Position numbers and translations under genes: made by a program. From Pseudomonadota bacterium (lineage in GTDB: Bacteria; Desulfobacterota; Desulfovibrionia; Desulfovibrionales; Desulfovibrionaceae), in contig JAEZEM010000267.1 of the NCBI GenBank assembly GCA_023417745.1, forward strand, positions 1 through 17,592: a DNA stretch of 17,592 nt, written 5' to 3'. Below the pieces are notes generated by a model. It did no database searches. It had not been told where the DNA came from and was given only the letters and a program-made list of their open reading frames with translations. Position 1 is the first letter of the stretch; the number at the start of each line of letters is the position of its first letter. This document shows, piece after piece, positions 1-6,702 of this stretch.

Positions 1-37
1 GTTCAACCTAAACCCGCCTCAAGGACGGATTGCGGTA

Positions 38-328
38 ATGGAATTCAAGACCACGAAACGTGATCTCGAAGCTGTATTCGCCAAAATACAGAGCCAGGTC
101 GAAGACGCGACGCTGCCTGATGAAGAATCGGTCAACCGCCTTGCCCGCCTCGCCCGCAAGATGCATCAACTTGCCGACGAAGACTGGATGGACGAAGCCG
201 AGGATTTTTCCCACCTCGCCGGTCAGTTGCTCAACGCGGTCAAGAAAGGCGATGTCGAGGGCTGTGTCATGCTCGTCGAATCCCTCGACGACGCCCAGTC
301 TTTTTGCCATCGCACGTTCCGCGATTAG
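38..328 (+). CDS. Small helical protein, XXXCH-domain-like, upstream of parA
   Basis: A 96-residue acidic protein, mostly predicted helix, with no signal peptide or membrane segment. Its only distinctive motif is Cys90-His91 near the C-terminus, in SFCHRTFRD, followed by Phe and Arg. That resembles the C-terminal motif of the 'XXXCH' proteins of deltaproteobacteria, some of which belong to the so-called GAK gene cluster; I make this link from memory of the motif only. None of the other GAK partners (ATP-grasp enzyme, CofD-like protein, kinase-like protein) is visible here. The ATG at 38 is preceded by AAGGA at 21-25, a rather long spacing. The stop lies 11 bp before the parA-proximal parS palindrome, so the gene may share transcription with parA. 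Function unknown; coding status is supported by codon use and position. Confidence 0.75.
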   Translation: MEFKTTKRDLEAVFAKIQSQVEDATLPDEESVNRLARLARKMHQLADEDWMDEAEDFSHLAGQLLNAVKKGDVEGCVMLVESLDDAQSFCHRTFRD

Positions 329-335
329 CCGACGG

Positions 336-359
336 CCTCTGTTTCACGTGAAACAGAGG
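336..359. promoter_or_regulatory. parS: parS centromere site (ParB binding palindrome)
   Basis: A perfect 24-bp palindrome with 12-bp arms and its dyad between 347 and 348. The core at 340-355, TGTTTCACGTGAAACA, is the canonical bacterial chromosomal parS sequence. It sits between the small upstream gene and the parA ribosome-binding site. ParB is known to nucleate and spread from such sites, and ParA acts on the resulting complex. Position upstream of parA also allows it to affect parA transcription, which is inference. I saw no second match to the core in this window. Confidence 0.95.
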
Positions 360-409
360 GGCAAGCGCGCCCCGAATCATCCTGGCGCGTACGCCCAAGG
401 AGCTGCTGC

Positions 410-1180
410 ATGGCTCGTGTCATCGTGATCGCCAACCAGAAAGGCGGCGTGGGGAAAACCACCACGGCCGTCAATCTGGCCGCCTCCCTGGCCGTGATGG
501 AAAAAAAAGTCCTGCTCATCGACTGCGACCCCCAAGCCAACGCCAGCAGCGGACTGTCCATCTACCAGGATCAGATCCGCGAAAATCTCTACTCCGTCCT
601 GTTCGATCCGGAAAACGCCCGCAAGGCCTTTGTCGGCACCGAACTGCCCTTTCTCACCGTGCTGCCCTCGGCCCCGGATCTGGTGGCCGCCGACATCGAG
701 CTGGTGGACAAGCCCGGCCGCGAATTCTACCTGCGCCGGCTGGTCGAAGCCGTGCAGGACGAGTTTGACTACATCCTGCTCGATTGCCCGCCGTCCCTGG
801 GCTTGGTGACGCTTAACGCCCTGTGCGCCGCCACGGAAATGCTCGTGCCGCTCCAGTGCGAATACTACGCCCTGGAAGGCATCGCCCAGCTGCTGCGCAC
901 CTACGATCAGGTCCGCAAACGCCTCAATCCGCGCCTGCGTTTGCTGGGCGTGGTGCTGACCATGTACGACGGCCGCAACAAACTTAATCGCCACGTCAAG
1001 CGCGAGGTCTGGAAGTGCTTCCCCAAGCTCTATTTCCAGACGCTCATTCCGCGCAATATCCGCCTGTCCGAAGCCCCCAGCTACGGCAAGCCGGCCCTGA
1101 CCCACGACGTCAAATCGCGCGGGGCCGAGGCCTACATCAGCCTGGCCCAGGAAGTGGTCCGGCGACAGACCGCCGCCTAG
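410..1180 (+). CDS. parA: ParA/Soj chromosome-partitioning ATPase
   Basis: A 256-residue ParA-family ATPase, the normal length for chromosomal Soj/ParA. It starts with the deviant Walker A motif KGGVGKTT (residues 11-18, signature Lys11 and Lys16), then the A' motif LIDCDPQANAS, and the Walker B region LLDCPPSLG. The conserved C-terminal segment IPRNIRLSEAPSYGKP is typical of chromosomal ParA. The protein lacks the N-terminal DNA-binding extension of plasmid type Ia ParA. In the family, ATP-bound dimers bind DNA nonspecifically and ParB-parS complexes stimulate hydrolysis, driving origin segregation. The ATG at 410 has a good AAGGAG at 397-402. A parS site lies just upstream. Unlike the usual arrangement, parB does not follow directly: an opposite-strand gene intervenes. 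Confidence 0.97.
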   Translation: MARVIVIANQKGGVGKTTTAVNLAASLAVMEKKVLLIDCDPQANASSGLSIYQDQIRENLYSVLFDPENARKAFVGTELPFLTVLPSAPDLVAADIELVDKPGREFYLRRLVEAVQDEFDYILLDCPPSLGLVTLNALCAATEMLVPLQCEYYALEGIAQLLRTYDQVRKRLNPRLRLLGVVLTMYDGRNKLNRHVKREVWKCFPKLYFQTLIPRNIRLSEAPSYGKPALTHDVKSRGAEAYISLAQEVVRRQTAA

Positions 1181-1199
1181 ACTTCCGGGAAACGTCCGC

Positions 1200-1231
1200 A
1201 AAAAAAGCCGGCCCAGGTGGCCGGCTTTTTT
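1200..1231. terminator. Bidirectional rho-independent terminator after parA
   Basis: A perfect 7-bp stem, GCCGGCC at 1207-1213 and GGCCGGC at 1219-1225, has a 5-nt loop. It is flanked by seven A on the left and six T on the right. The T run ends parA transcription on the plus strand, and the A run becomes a U run for the convergent minus-strand gene ending at 1256. Both genes end towards it. Confidence 0.93.
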
Positions 1232-1255
1232 GCGTCCAGGAAATGGGAAAAAGGC

Positions 1256-1687
1256 CTAGCCTTTGTCCACGTAAGGTTTGCACTCCACGGTCAGATGTTT
1301 CTTGAAGTGCTTTTTGAGCACAAGCGCCTTGCAGCCGGCGCATTGGAAGGTTACCAACCCGCCGAGATTGGCGTTGCGCAGCCGGAATTTGCGCGGCTCG
1401 TCCGCCCGCCAATCGTCGGTTTTGGCCCCGCAGCAGTCGCAGTGGACGTCGTAGGCCGGCGGATAGGTGAAATCCCAGTAGGCCAGGAGCGTTTCCCACT
1501 CCTGCACGGGTTCGGGCCGGACCTCGGGTTCCGGCCGGGCGGCCGGGTCCAGGACATACAGGGCCTTGGTCAGCGGCGGCAGCACCTGGTCCTTGCAGCG
1601 TTCCCAGAGTTCGGGGCTTAAAAGCACGCCGCGCGGCGCGCCGTTGGCATCGAAAAGTTCCAGAAAATGGGGCGAAATGCGCGGCAC
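1256..1687 (-). CDS. Small zinc-ribbon-like protein of unknown function
   Basis: A 143-residue protein on the minus strand between parA and parB. The C-terminal half carries two CxxC pairs, Cys83/Cys86 in CDCCG and Cys116/Cys119 in CAGC, spaced as in a zinc ribbon; an additional Cys136 lies near the end. The N-terminal part (ISPHFLELFDANGAPRGVLL) is followed by a Pro/Glu-rich linker around residues 48-62. The frame stays open far upstream, but I chose GTG at 1687 because AAGGAG lies 6 nt before it and the upstream frame translates into low-complexity sequence antisense to parB. There is no signal peptide or membrane segment. It is divergent from parB, 130 bp away, and shares the bidirectional terminator with parA. 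I do not recognise a named family; zinc binding is inferred. Confidence 0.75.
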   Translation of the reverse strand: MPRISPHFLELFDANGAPRGVLLSPELWERCKDQVLPPLTKALYVLDPAARPEPEVRPEPVQEWETLLAYWDFTYPPAYDVHCDCCGAKTDDWRADEPRKFRLRNANLGGLVTFQCAGCKALVLKKHFKKHLTVECKPYVDKG

Positions 1688-1817
1688 GTCCGGCTCCTTG
1701 GCTTGGCGTTTGGCCAGACAGGCGTCTGGGCCTTTGAAAAAAAAACAAAACACGGTAATCGATTCGCAGGCGGACGCCCTGAGGCGTTCGGCAAGTACGA
1801 TTAAAAGGAACCACTCC
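1688..1817. promoter_or_regulatory. Divergent intergenic region before parB
   Basis: This 130-bp gap must hold promoters for both parB and the opposite-strand gene. It contains an A-rich run at 1736-1750, a possible weak plus-strand promoter (TTGAAA at 1734-1739, 16-bp spacer, TAATCG at 1756-1761), the short palindrome AATCGATT, and an 8-bp hairpin in the parB leader (arms 1771-1778 and 1783-1790, one G-T pair, loop CTGA). No parS-like sequence is present. The promoter assignment is tentative. Confidence 0.4.
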
Positions 1818-2744
1818 ATGGCGCAAGCCCAAAAAGGTTTGGGACGCGGACTCGAAGCCCTGCTCGGCGGGTTTGGCGAGGCGGCCGCCTCGGAAAGCGA
1901 AGTGCGTCTGCTCCCCCTGGACGACATCCGGGCCAACCCCGAACAGCCCCGGCGCACCTTCAGCGAGGAGTCCCTGGCCGAGCTGGCCGCCTCCATCCGC
2001 GAACAAGGCCTGCTCCAGCCCGTGCTGGTGCGCCCCGTGGCCGGCCATGGCCGCCACAGCCACGAGATCGTGGCCGGCGAACGCCGCTGGCGGGCCGCCC
2101 GGCTGGCCGGACTGACCGAAATCCCCGCCCTGGTGCGCGAGGTGGACAACGAGACCGGCTTTGCCCTGGCCCTGGTCGAAAACCTTCAGCGCGAAGATTT
2201 AAATCCCATGGAAGAGGCCGCCGGCTACCAGCTTCTGGTCAGCCGCTATGGCCTGAGCCAGGAGGCCGTGGCCGCCAAGGTCGGCAAAAGCCGCTCGGCC
2301 GTGGCCAACAGCCTGCGCCTGACCACCCTGGACGAGGCGGTGCGGGCCGATCTGGCCGCCGGCAAGCTCACCGCCGGCCATGCCCGGGCGCTGCTGTCGT
2401 TGCCCGAGGGCGAACTGCGTGACGCCTTGTGGCGGCGGGTGGTGGACAGCGGCATCAGCGTGCGCGAGGCCGAGGCCGCCGCCGCCTACGCCAAGGCCCA
2501 CGGCCGCCTGCCCGAAGCCGGGACCATGGCCGACGCCCCGCGCAAGCGCGGCCCCAAACCGGTCCCGGACGTGCGCCTCAAGGGGCTGGAAGCCGTGCTC
2601 ACCGAACGGGCCGGGGTGCTGGTCAAGACCACCGGCTCGGCCGATCATGGCCGGCTGACCTTCCATTTCAGCTCGCGCCGCGAACTCGAAGGCCTGCTCG
2701 AACGCTTCGCTCTTTCGCCGGCCGCCCTGGGAGAGGACGCGTGA
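1818..2744 (+). CDS. parB: ParB/Spo0J chromosome-partitioning protein
   Basis: A 308-residue ParB, of usual chromosomal length. In order: a short N-terminal tail starting KGLGRGLEALLG (residues 6-17; in this family the tail contacts ParA and carries the basic residue that stimulates ParA); the ParB/Srx domain with the CTP-binding GERRWR box at 87-92; the ENLQREDLNP segment; a helix-turn-helix around 143-165 (LSQEAVAAKVGKSRSAVAN), which reads parS; and a C-terminal dimerisation domain. The frame is open upstream to 1566, but the ATG at 1818 is preceded by AAAAGGA at 1803-1809 and matches the conserved family start. Its stop overlaps the start of the heptose kinase gene. The cognate site is the parS at 336-359. 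Confidence 0.96.
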   Translation: MAQAQKGLGRGLEALLGGFGEAAASESEVRLLPLDDIRANPEQPRRTFSEESLAELAASIREQGLLQPVLVRPVAGHGRHSHEIVAGERRWRAARLAGLTEIPALVREVDNETGFALALVENLQREDLNPMEEAAGYQLLVSRYGLSQEAVAAKVGKSRSAVANSLRLTTLDEAVRADLAAGKLTAGHARALLSLPEGELRDALWRRVVDSGISVREAEAAAAYAKAHGRLPEAGTMADAPRKRGPKPVPDVRLKGLEAVLTERAGVLVKTTGSADHGRLTFHFSSRRELEGLLERFALSPAALGEDA

Positions 2745-3781
2745 ACCCGGCCCTGGCCCCAGACCTGGCCCGGCTGTCCGCCGCATTGGACGCCATGGCC
2801 GGCAAGGCCGTGCTGGTCCTGGGCGACGCCATGCTCGACCACTATCTTTTGGGCGAGGTGGGCCGCATTTCCCCGGAAGCGCCGGTGCCCGTGGTCAAGG
2901 TCGCCCGGGAGCGCCATCTGGCCGGCGGGGCCGGCAACGTGGCCCGCAACATCGCCGCCCTGGGCGCGAGGCCGCTTCTGGTTTCGGCCACCGGCGACGA
3001 CGACGCCGGCCGGATGCTCGGCACGCTCCTGGAACGCGACGGCGTCGAGAGCCTGCTCGTGCGCGACCGCAGCCGGCCAACGACCATAAAAACCCGCATC
3101 ATCGCCCAGAACCAGCAGGTGGTGCGGGTGGACCGCGAATCCGACGCGCCCCTGGCCGACAAGGCCCGGCAAGGGCTCATGGCCGCCCTGCCCGGCCTTG
3201 TGGCCAAGGCCGACGTGGTCATTGTCTCGGACTACGCCAAAGGGGTCGTCGGCCCGGACCTCATGGCCGCCCTGCGCTCCGCCGTGGCCGCCTGCGAGCC
3301 ACGGCCCTTGATCCTGGTCGATCCCAAGCCGGCCAACCTGGCCTGCTACGCCGGGGTCGATCTGCTCACGCCCAACCTCAAGGAAACCCTGGAAATGGCC
3401 GGTTCCGCCGCCGTGCCCCGGGAATCCGGTCCGCGCCGGGTGCTGCGAGCCGGGTTGGCCCTTTTCAAGACCGTGCGCTGCCGCCATCTGTGCGTGACCC
3501 TGGGCCCGGACGGCATCGCCCTTTTCCGCACGCCGTCGGATGTGGCCCACATCCCCACCGCCGCCCGGCGCGTCTACGACGTCACCGGCGCGGGCGATTC
3601 GGTCATGGCCGTCCTGGCCTGCGGCCTGGCCGCCGGGCTTGACCTTTTGGACGCTTGCATGCTCTCCAATTATTGCGCCGGCATCGCCGTGTCCCAAGTG
3701 GGCGCGGCCGCCGTTTCCCGCGATGAACTGGCCGCCGCCCTGGCCGAGGCGGCCGTCCCGGAGGTCGAGCGCTGGCTGTAG
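2741..3781 (+). CDS. rfaE1: D-glycero-beta-D-manno-heptose-7-phosphate kinase (monofunctional)
   Basis: A 346-residue PfkB/ribokinase-fold sugar kinase of the RfaE/HldE N-terminal type, also called HldA. It phosphorylates D-glycero-D-manno-heptose 7-phosphate at C1, the step towards ADP-heptose for the LPS inner core. Visible motifs are GDAMLDHYLLGEVGRISPEA near the N-terminus, GGAGNVARN, the substrate-loop region PTTIKTRIIAQNQQVVRVDRE, VSDYAKG, and the PfkB signature DVTGAGDS with the catalytic Asp286. The cytidylyltransferase-like second domain of bifunctional HldE is absent, so a separate RfaE2/HldC should be encoded elsewhere. The start is GTG at 2741, overlapping the parB stop as GTGA, with GGAGAGGA just upstream inside parB. 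That indicates translational coupling with parB. The STAS gene follows after 41 bp. Confidence 0.92.
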   Translation: MNPALAPDLARLSAALDAMAGKAVLVLGDAMLDHYLLGEVGRISPEAPVPVVKVARERHLAGGAGNVARNIAALGARPLLVSATGDDDAGRMLGTLLERDGVESLLVRDRSRPTTIKTRIIAQNQQVVRVDRESDAPLADKARQGLMAALPGLVAKADVVIVSDYAKGVVGPDLMAALRSAVAACEPRPLILVDPKPANLACYAGVDLLTPNLKETLEMAGSAAVPRESGPRRVLRAGLALFKTVRCRHLCVTLGPDGIALFRTPSDVAHIPTAARRVYDVTGAGDSVMAVLACGLAAGLDLLDACMLSNYCAGIAVSQVGAAAVSRDELAAALAEAAVPEVERWL

Positions 3782-3822
3782 CCGCGCCTCCCCGCCGCAA
3801 CCCTCGGCCGGAGCCGTTTCCC

Positions 3823-4152
3823 ATGTCTACCGCTTCTTCCGCCAAGCCCGCCTGGACGTTGGCCTCCGGAGCCAACGCCGGCGACATCATCCTGACCGGC
3901 GAAATCGATTTCACCGCCACCCCGGCTGTGCGCCAACAGTTATTGGCGGCCATGGCGGTTGACGCGCCCGAGATCGTGCTGCATCTGGCCGGCCTGAACT
4001 ATGTCGACAGCTCCGGTCTGGCCCTTTTTATTGAGGCCAGAAAGCTCCTGGCCGAGGCTGGGCGCACCATCCGCATCGCCGACATCTCGCCCCAGGTGGC
4101 CAAGATCTTCCACCTCACCCAGCTCGGCGAGCTGTTCGGGCTGCCCGAATAG
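3823..4152 (+). CDS. STAS-domain protein, probable MlaB-type subunit of the Mla transporter
   Basis: A 109-residue single STAS domain covering nearly the whole protein. The landmark segment is LNYVDSSGLALFIEARKLL, with Asp62-Ser63-Ser64-Gly65 at the loop that is phosphorylated in SpoIIAA-type anti-anti-sigma factors. In E. coli, MlaB is a STAS protein that binds the MlaF ATPase and stabilises the complex. Here the gene is 21 bp upstream of mlaE and in the same run as mlaF and mlaD, so the MlaB role is much the more likely. The intact Ser in the DSSG motif leaves open phospho-regulation, or a free-standing anti-sigma antagonist. A CCGGAG sequence lies 9 nt before the ATG. No signal peptide. 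Confidence 0.85.
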   Translation: MSTASSAKPAWTLASGANAGDIILTGEIDFTATPAVRQQLLAAMAVDAPEIVLHLAGLNYVDSSGLALFIEARKLLAEAGRTIRIADISPQVAKIFHLTQLGELFGLPE

Positions 4153-4173
4153 CCGGGCCGCACGGCAGGCGAC

Positions 4174-4944
4174 ATGGCCAGGAAGCAGGATGATCTCGGC
4201 GTGCTGGTCGGCCTGGCCGCCGATCTCATGCGTTGCGCCGGCCGGGCGCTTACGCCCTGGCGGCCGGCCAAGCCCTACCTGCGCGCCCGCACCATAAGCC
4301 ACCTGGCCTGGGTCGGGGCCGATTCCCTGGCCATCGTCAGCGTCATCGCCGCCTGCGTCGGCATCATCCTGTCGCTGCAAGCCGCCATCCAGCTCGAAAA
4401 AGTCGGGGCCATGAGCTACGTGGCCAATCTGGTGGGCTTTTCCCTGGTCACCGAGCTCGGGCCGCTTTTAACCTGCCTGATCCTGGCCGGCCGGGCCGGC
4501 GCGGCTTTTACCGCCGAAATCGCCACCATGCGCATCAGCGAGGAGATCGACGCCCTGGCCGTCATGGGCATCGATCCGGTGCGCTTTCTGGTCTGGCCGA
4601 AATTCGTGGCCATGGCCGTCATGGCGCCGCTACTCACCATCTGGGCCGACGCCGTGGGCATCACCGCCGGCGGCATCTTCTCCTCCCTGGCCCTGGGGCT
4701 GTCCGGCAAGGTCTATTTCAACCAGATCGCCTACTTCCTGGGTTTTCGGGACCTCTTGTCGGGCCTGGTCAAAAGCGCCGGCTTTGGCGTGGCCATCACG
4801 GTCATCTCCTGCTGGCAGGGGTTTTTGGCCCGAGAGGGCGCGGCCGACGTCGGCCGGCGCACCACCTCGGCCGTGGTCCAGTCGATTTTCGTCATGATTC
4901 TTTTGGATTTGTTTTTTACCGCCCTCAATTATATCTTCCGCTAA
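4174..4944 (+). CDS. mlaE: MlaE-family ABC transporter permease
   Basis: A 256-residue integral inner-membrane protein with about five to six hydrophobic segments, the usual MlaE length. The family signature is clear in the central part: ELGPLLTCLILAGRAG, then the coupling region AEIATMRISEEIDALAVMG, followed by IDPVRFLVWPKF. MlaE dimers form the membrane core of the MlaFEDB complex, which moves phospholipids between the inner membrane and the periplasmic MlaD hexamer. The ATG at 4174 has only a weak ribosome-binding site, so translation may depend on the preceding STAS gene 21 bp upstream. The next gene, mlaF, begins 17 bp after the stop. Confidence 0.95.
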   Translation: MARKQDDLGVLVGLAADLMRCAGRALTPWRPAKPYLRARTISHLAWVGADSLAIVSVIAACVGIILSLQAAIQLEKVGAMSYVANLVGFSLVTELGPLLTCLILAGRAGAAFTAEIATMRISEEIDALAVMGIDPVRFLVWPKFVAMAVMAPLLTIWADAVGITAGGIFSSLALGLSGKVYFNQIAYFLGFRDLLSGLVKSAGFGVAITVISCWQGFLAREGAADVGRRTTSAVVQSIFVMILLDLFFTALNYIFR

Positions 4945-4961
4945 ACCCCAAGGAGTCGCCC

Positions 4962-5789
4962 GTGTCCGGCCGCCTGGAATCCCCCGACATCGCCCTGTCC
5001 GACGTCAGCGTCGGCTACGGCGAACGCACCGTGCTCTCCGGCGTCACCACCGTGCTGCCCGGCGGCAAGGTCAGCGTCATCCTCGGAGGATCGGGCTGCG
5101 GCAAATCGACGCTTTTGCGCAACATCATCGGGCTTATCCCCATCCAGGGGGGCCGCATCGTCCTTGGCGGCCACGACATGGCCGAAATTTCCGAAGCCGA
5201 GCGCCTGGACGTGCGCCGCCGCATGGGCGTGCTCTTTCAGGACGGGGCGCTGCTGGGTTCCCTGCGTCTGGGCGACAACATCGCCCTGCCCCTTCGGGAA
5301 CACACGGAACTGACGGATTCGCTCATTGAGGAGATCGTGCGCCTCAAGCTCAAGCTCGTGGGGCTGGCCGATTTCATGGACTATTTCCCCAGCGAACTCT
5401 CGGGCGGGATGCGCAAGCGGGCCGGGCTGGCCCGAGCCATGGCCCTGGACCCGGCCGTGCTCTTGTGCGACGAGCCGACCTCGGGCCTGGACCCCATCAC
5501 CGCCGCCGACATGGACCAGCTGATCCTGGAACTGCGGGCCACCTTCGACATGACCATCGTGGTGGTCACCCACGATCTGGAAAGCCTCTACGCCATCGCC
5601 GACCACGTGGTGGTCTTAAGCGCCGGCCGGATGCTCTTCGAGGGGCCGCTCTCCAAGCTGGCGGCCAGCGACGATCCGTTCATCCACCAGTTTCTGGCCC
5701 GCCAGCCCAGCCGGGAAAGCCGCATCCTCGGCGGGAGCTGGAGCGCCATGGTCGAAAGCCGGCGCGAAAGCGCCAGGGAGGGCGCCTGA
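4962..5789 (+). CDS. mlaF: MlaF-family ABC transporter ATP-binding protein
   Basis: A 275-residue cytoplasmic ABC ATPase. Walker A is GGSGCGKST (residues 42-50), the Q-loop lies in VLFQDGALL, the ABC signature is LSGGMRKRAGLARA near residue 146, and Walker B with D-loop is LLCDEPTSGLDP, followed by the H-loop VVVTHD. The 'LSGGMRKRAGLARA' form is characteristic of the MlaF/Ttg2A subfamily. I chose GTG at 4962 because AAGGAG at 4950-4955 sits 6 nt upstream; the frame is open much further upstream, but only as an antiphase reading of mlaE. The C-terminal tail beyond the core is basic and short. Its stop is 1 nt before the mlaD start. It powers lipid movement with MlaE. Confidence 0.96.
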   Translation: MSGRLESPDIALSDVSVGYGERTVLSGVTTVLPGGKVSVILGGSGCGKSTLLRNIIGLIPIQGGRIVLGGHDMAEISEAERLDVRRRMGVLFQDGALLGSLRLGDNIALPLREHTELTDSLIEEIVRLKLKLVGLADFMDYFPSELSGGMRKRAGLARAMALDPAVLLCDEPTSGLDPITAADMDQLILELRATFDMTIVVVTHDLESLYAIADHVVVLSAGRMLFEGPLSKLAASDDPFIHQFLARQPSRESRILGGSWSAMVESRRESAREGA

Positions 5790-5790
5790 C

Positions 5791-6702
5791 ATGCTGACGG
5801 CCAAGGCCAGCCGGTCGGACTATCTCAAGGCGGCCGGGGCGCTGGCTCTGGGGCTGATCATTCTCGGCGGCTTCATGGTGGTGCTGGGCGGCAACTGGTT
5901 CTGGGTGAAATACGACCATTACCTGATCCGTTTCACCGCCATCAAGGATTTGAGCCGGGGCCGGCCGGTCAAATACGCCGGCCTGGACGTGGGCCGGGTC
6001 GAGGACATCACGCTTGATGTCAACGATCCCCGCTATATCAGCGTCACCGTGGCAATTCATCAGGGATTTCCGCTCTTTGGCGGAACCGTGGCCCGCATTG
6101 CCCAGAAGGGCCTGGTCGGCGACTACTACGTGCTGCTCGAACTGCGCGGCCAGCCTGGGGAAAAAATCGCTCCGGGCGCGGCCATTCCAGCAGTGGCCAC
6201 CATGGACGTGCAGGAGTTGGCCGCTAAGGCCGGCGAGATGCTTGACGACATCCGCCCAAAAATAAACGACATCGCCGAGAACATCAGTCTGCTGTTCACT
6301 CCCGAGAACACCGAATCCCTGAAAAAAGCCCTGGAAGGCACGCCCAAGCTCGTGGATGACCTGCGCCTGGCCGCCAACGACTTTCGCCGCAATTGGGAAG
6401 CGCTCTCAGGCAAGGGCGGCAAGGCGGCCGAAACCCTGGACACGTCGCTTAAGCGCATGGACAAGGTCGTAACCACCGTGGAAGGCGAACTGACCAAGAC
6501 CCTGGCCACCTTTCGGACCCAGGCCGAACACGTCGGCGGGCTGACCAGCGACGTGCGCCAGGGGTTCAACTACGATCAGGAACAGCTTGAAGAAATTTTG
6601 CGCAACCTCAACCGGACGAGCCGCGAGGTCCGGGAGCTGACTTCCCGTTTGCGGGAGCGGCCCTGGGAACTCTTGCGGCCGCCATCAGGACCAGCTCGAT
6701 GA
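5791..6702 (+). CDS. mlaD: MlaD-family MCE-domain lipid-binding protein
   Basis: A 303-residue inner-membrane-anchored periplasmic protein. It has a short cytoplasmic N-terminus, one transmembrane segment at about residues 14-36 (ALALGLIILGGFMVVLGG), then an MCE domain at about 41-118 with the typical RGRPVKYAGLDVGRVEDI segment and the GDYYVLLELR strand. A long charged helical C-terminal region (about 155-290), rich in heptad-like leucines, probably forms coiled coil, as in MCE proteins that extend across the periplasm. It is clearly longer than E. coli MlaD (about 180 residues), which suggests a bridge to the outer membrane rather than a simple ring; that is inference. The ATG follows the mlaF stop by 1 nt, and its stop overlaps the lipoprotein start as ATGA. 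Confidence 0.93.
   Translation: MLTAKASRSDYLKAAGALALGLIILGGFMVVLGGNWFWVKYDHYLIRFTAIKDLSRGRPVKYAGLDVGRVEDITLDVNDPRYISVTVAIHQGFPLFGGTVARIAQKGLVGDYYVLLELRGQPGEKIAPGAAIPAVATMDVQELAAKAGEMLDDIRPKINDIAENISLLFTPENTESLKKALEGTPKLVDDLRLAANDFRRNWEALSGKGGKAAETLDTSLKRMDKVVTTVEGELTKTLATFRTQAEHVGGLTSDVRQGFNYDQEQLEEILRNLNRTSREVRELTSRLRERPWELLRPPSGPAR

Noticed and set aside
377..1201. Minus-strand frame of 274 codons across parA
   Set aside because: Antisense shadow of a certain gene, also crossing the terminator.
1566..1817. N-terminal extension of parB upstream of 1818
   Set aside because: The frame is open, but the extension would cross the opposite gene and its promoter region; the ATG at 1818 has a ribosome-binding site and the conserved KGLGRGLEALLG start follows it.
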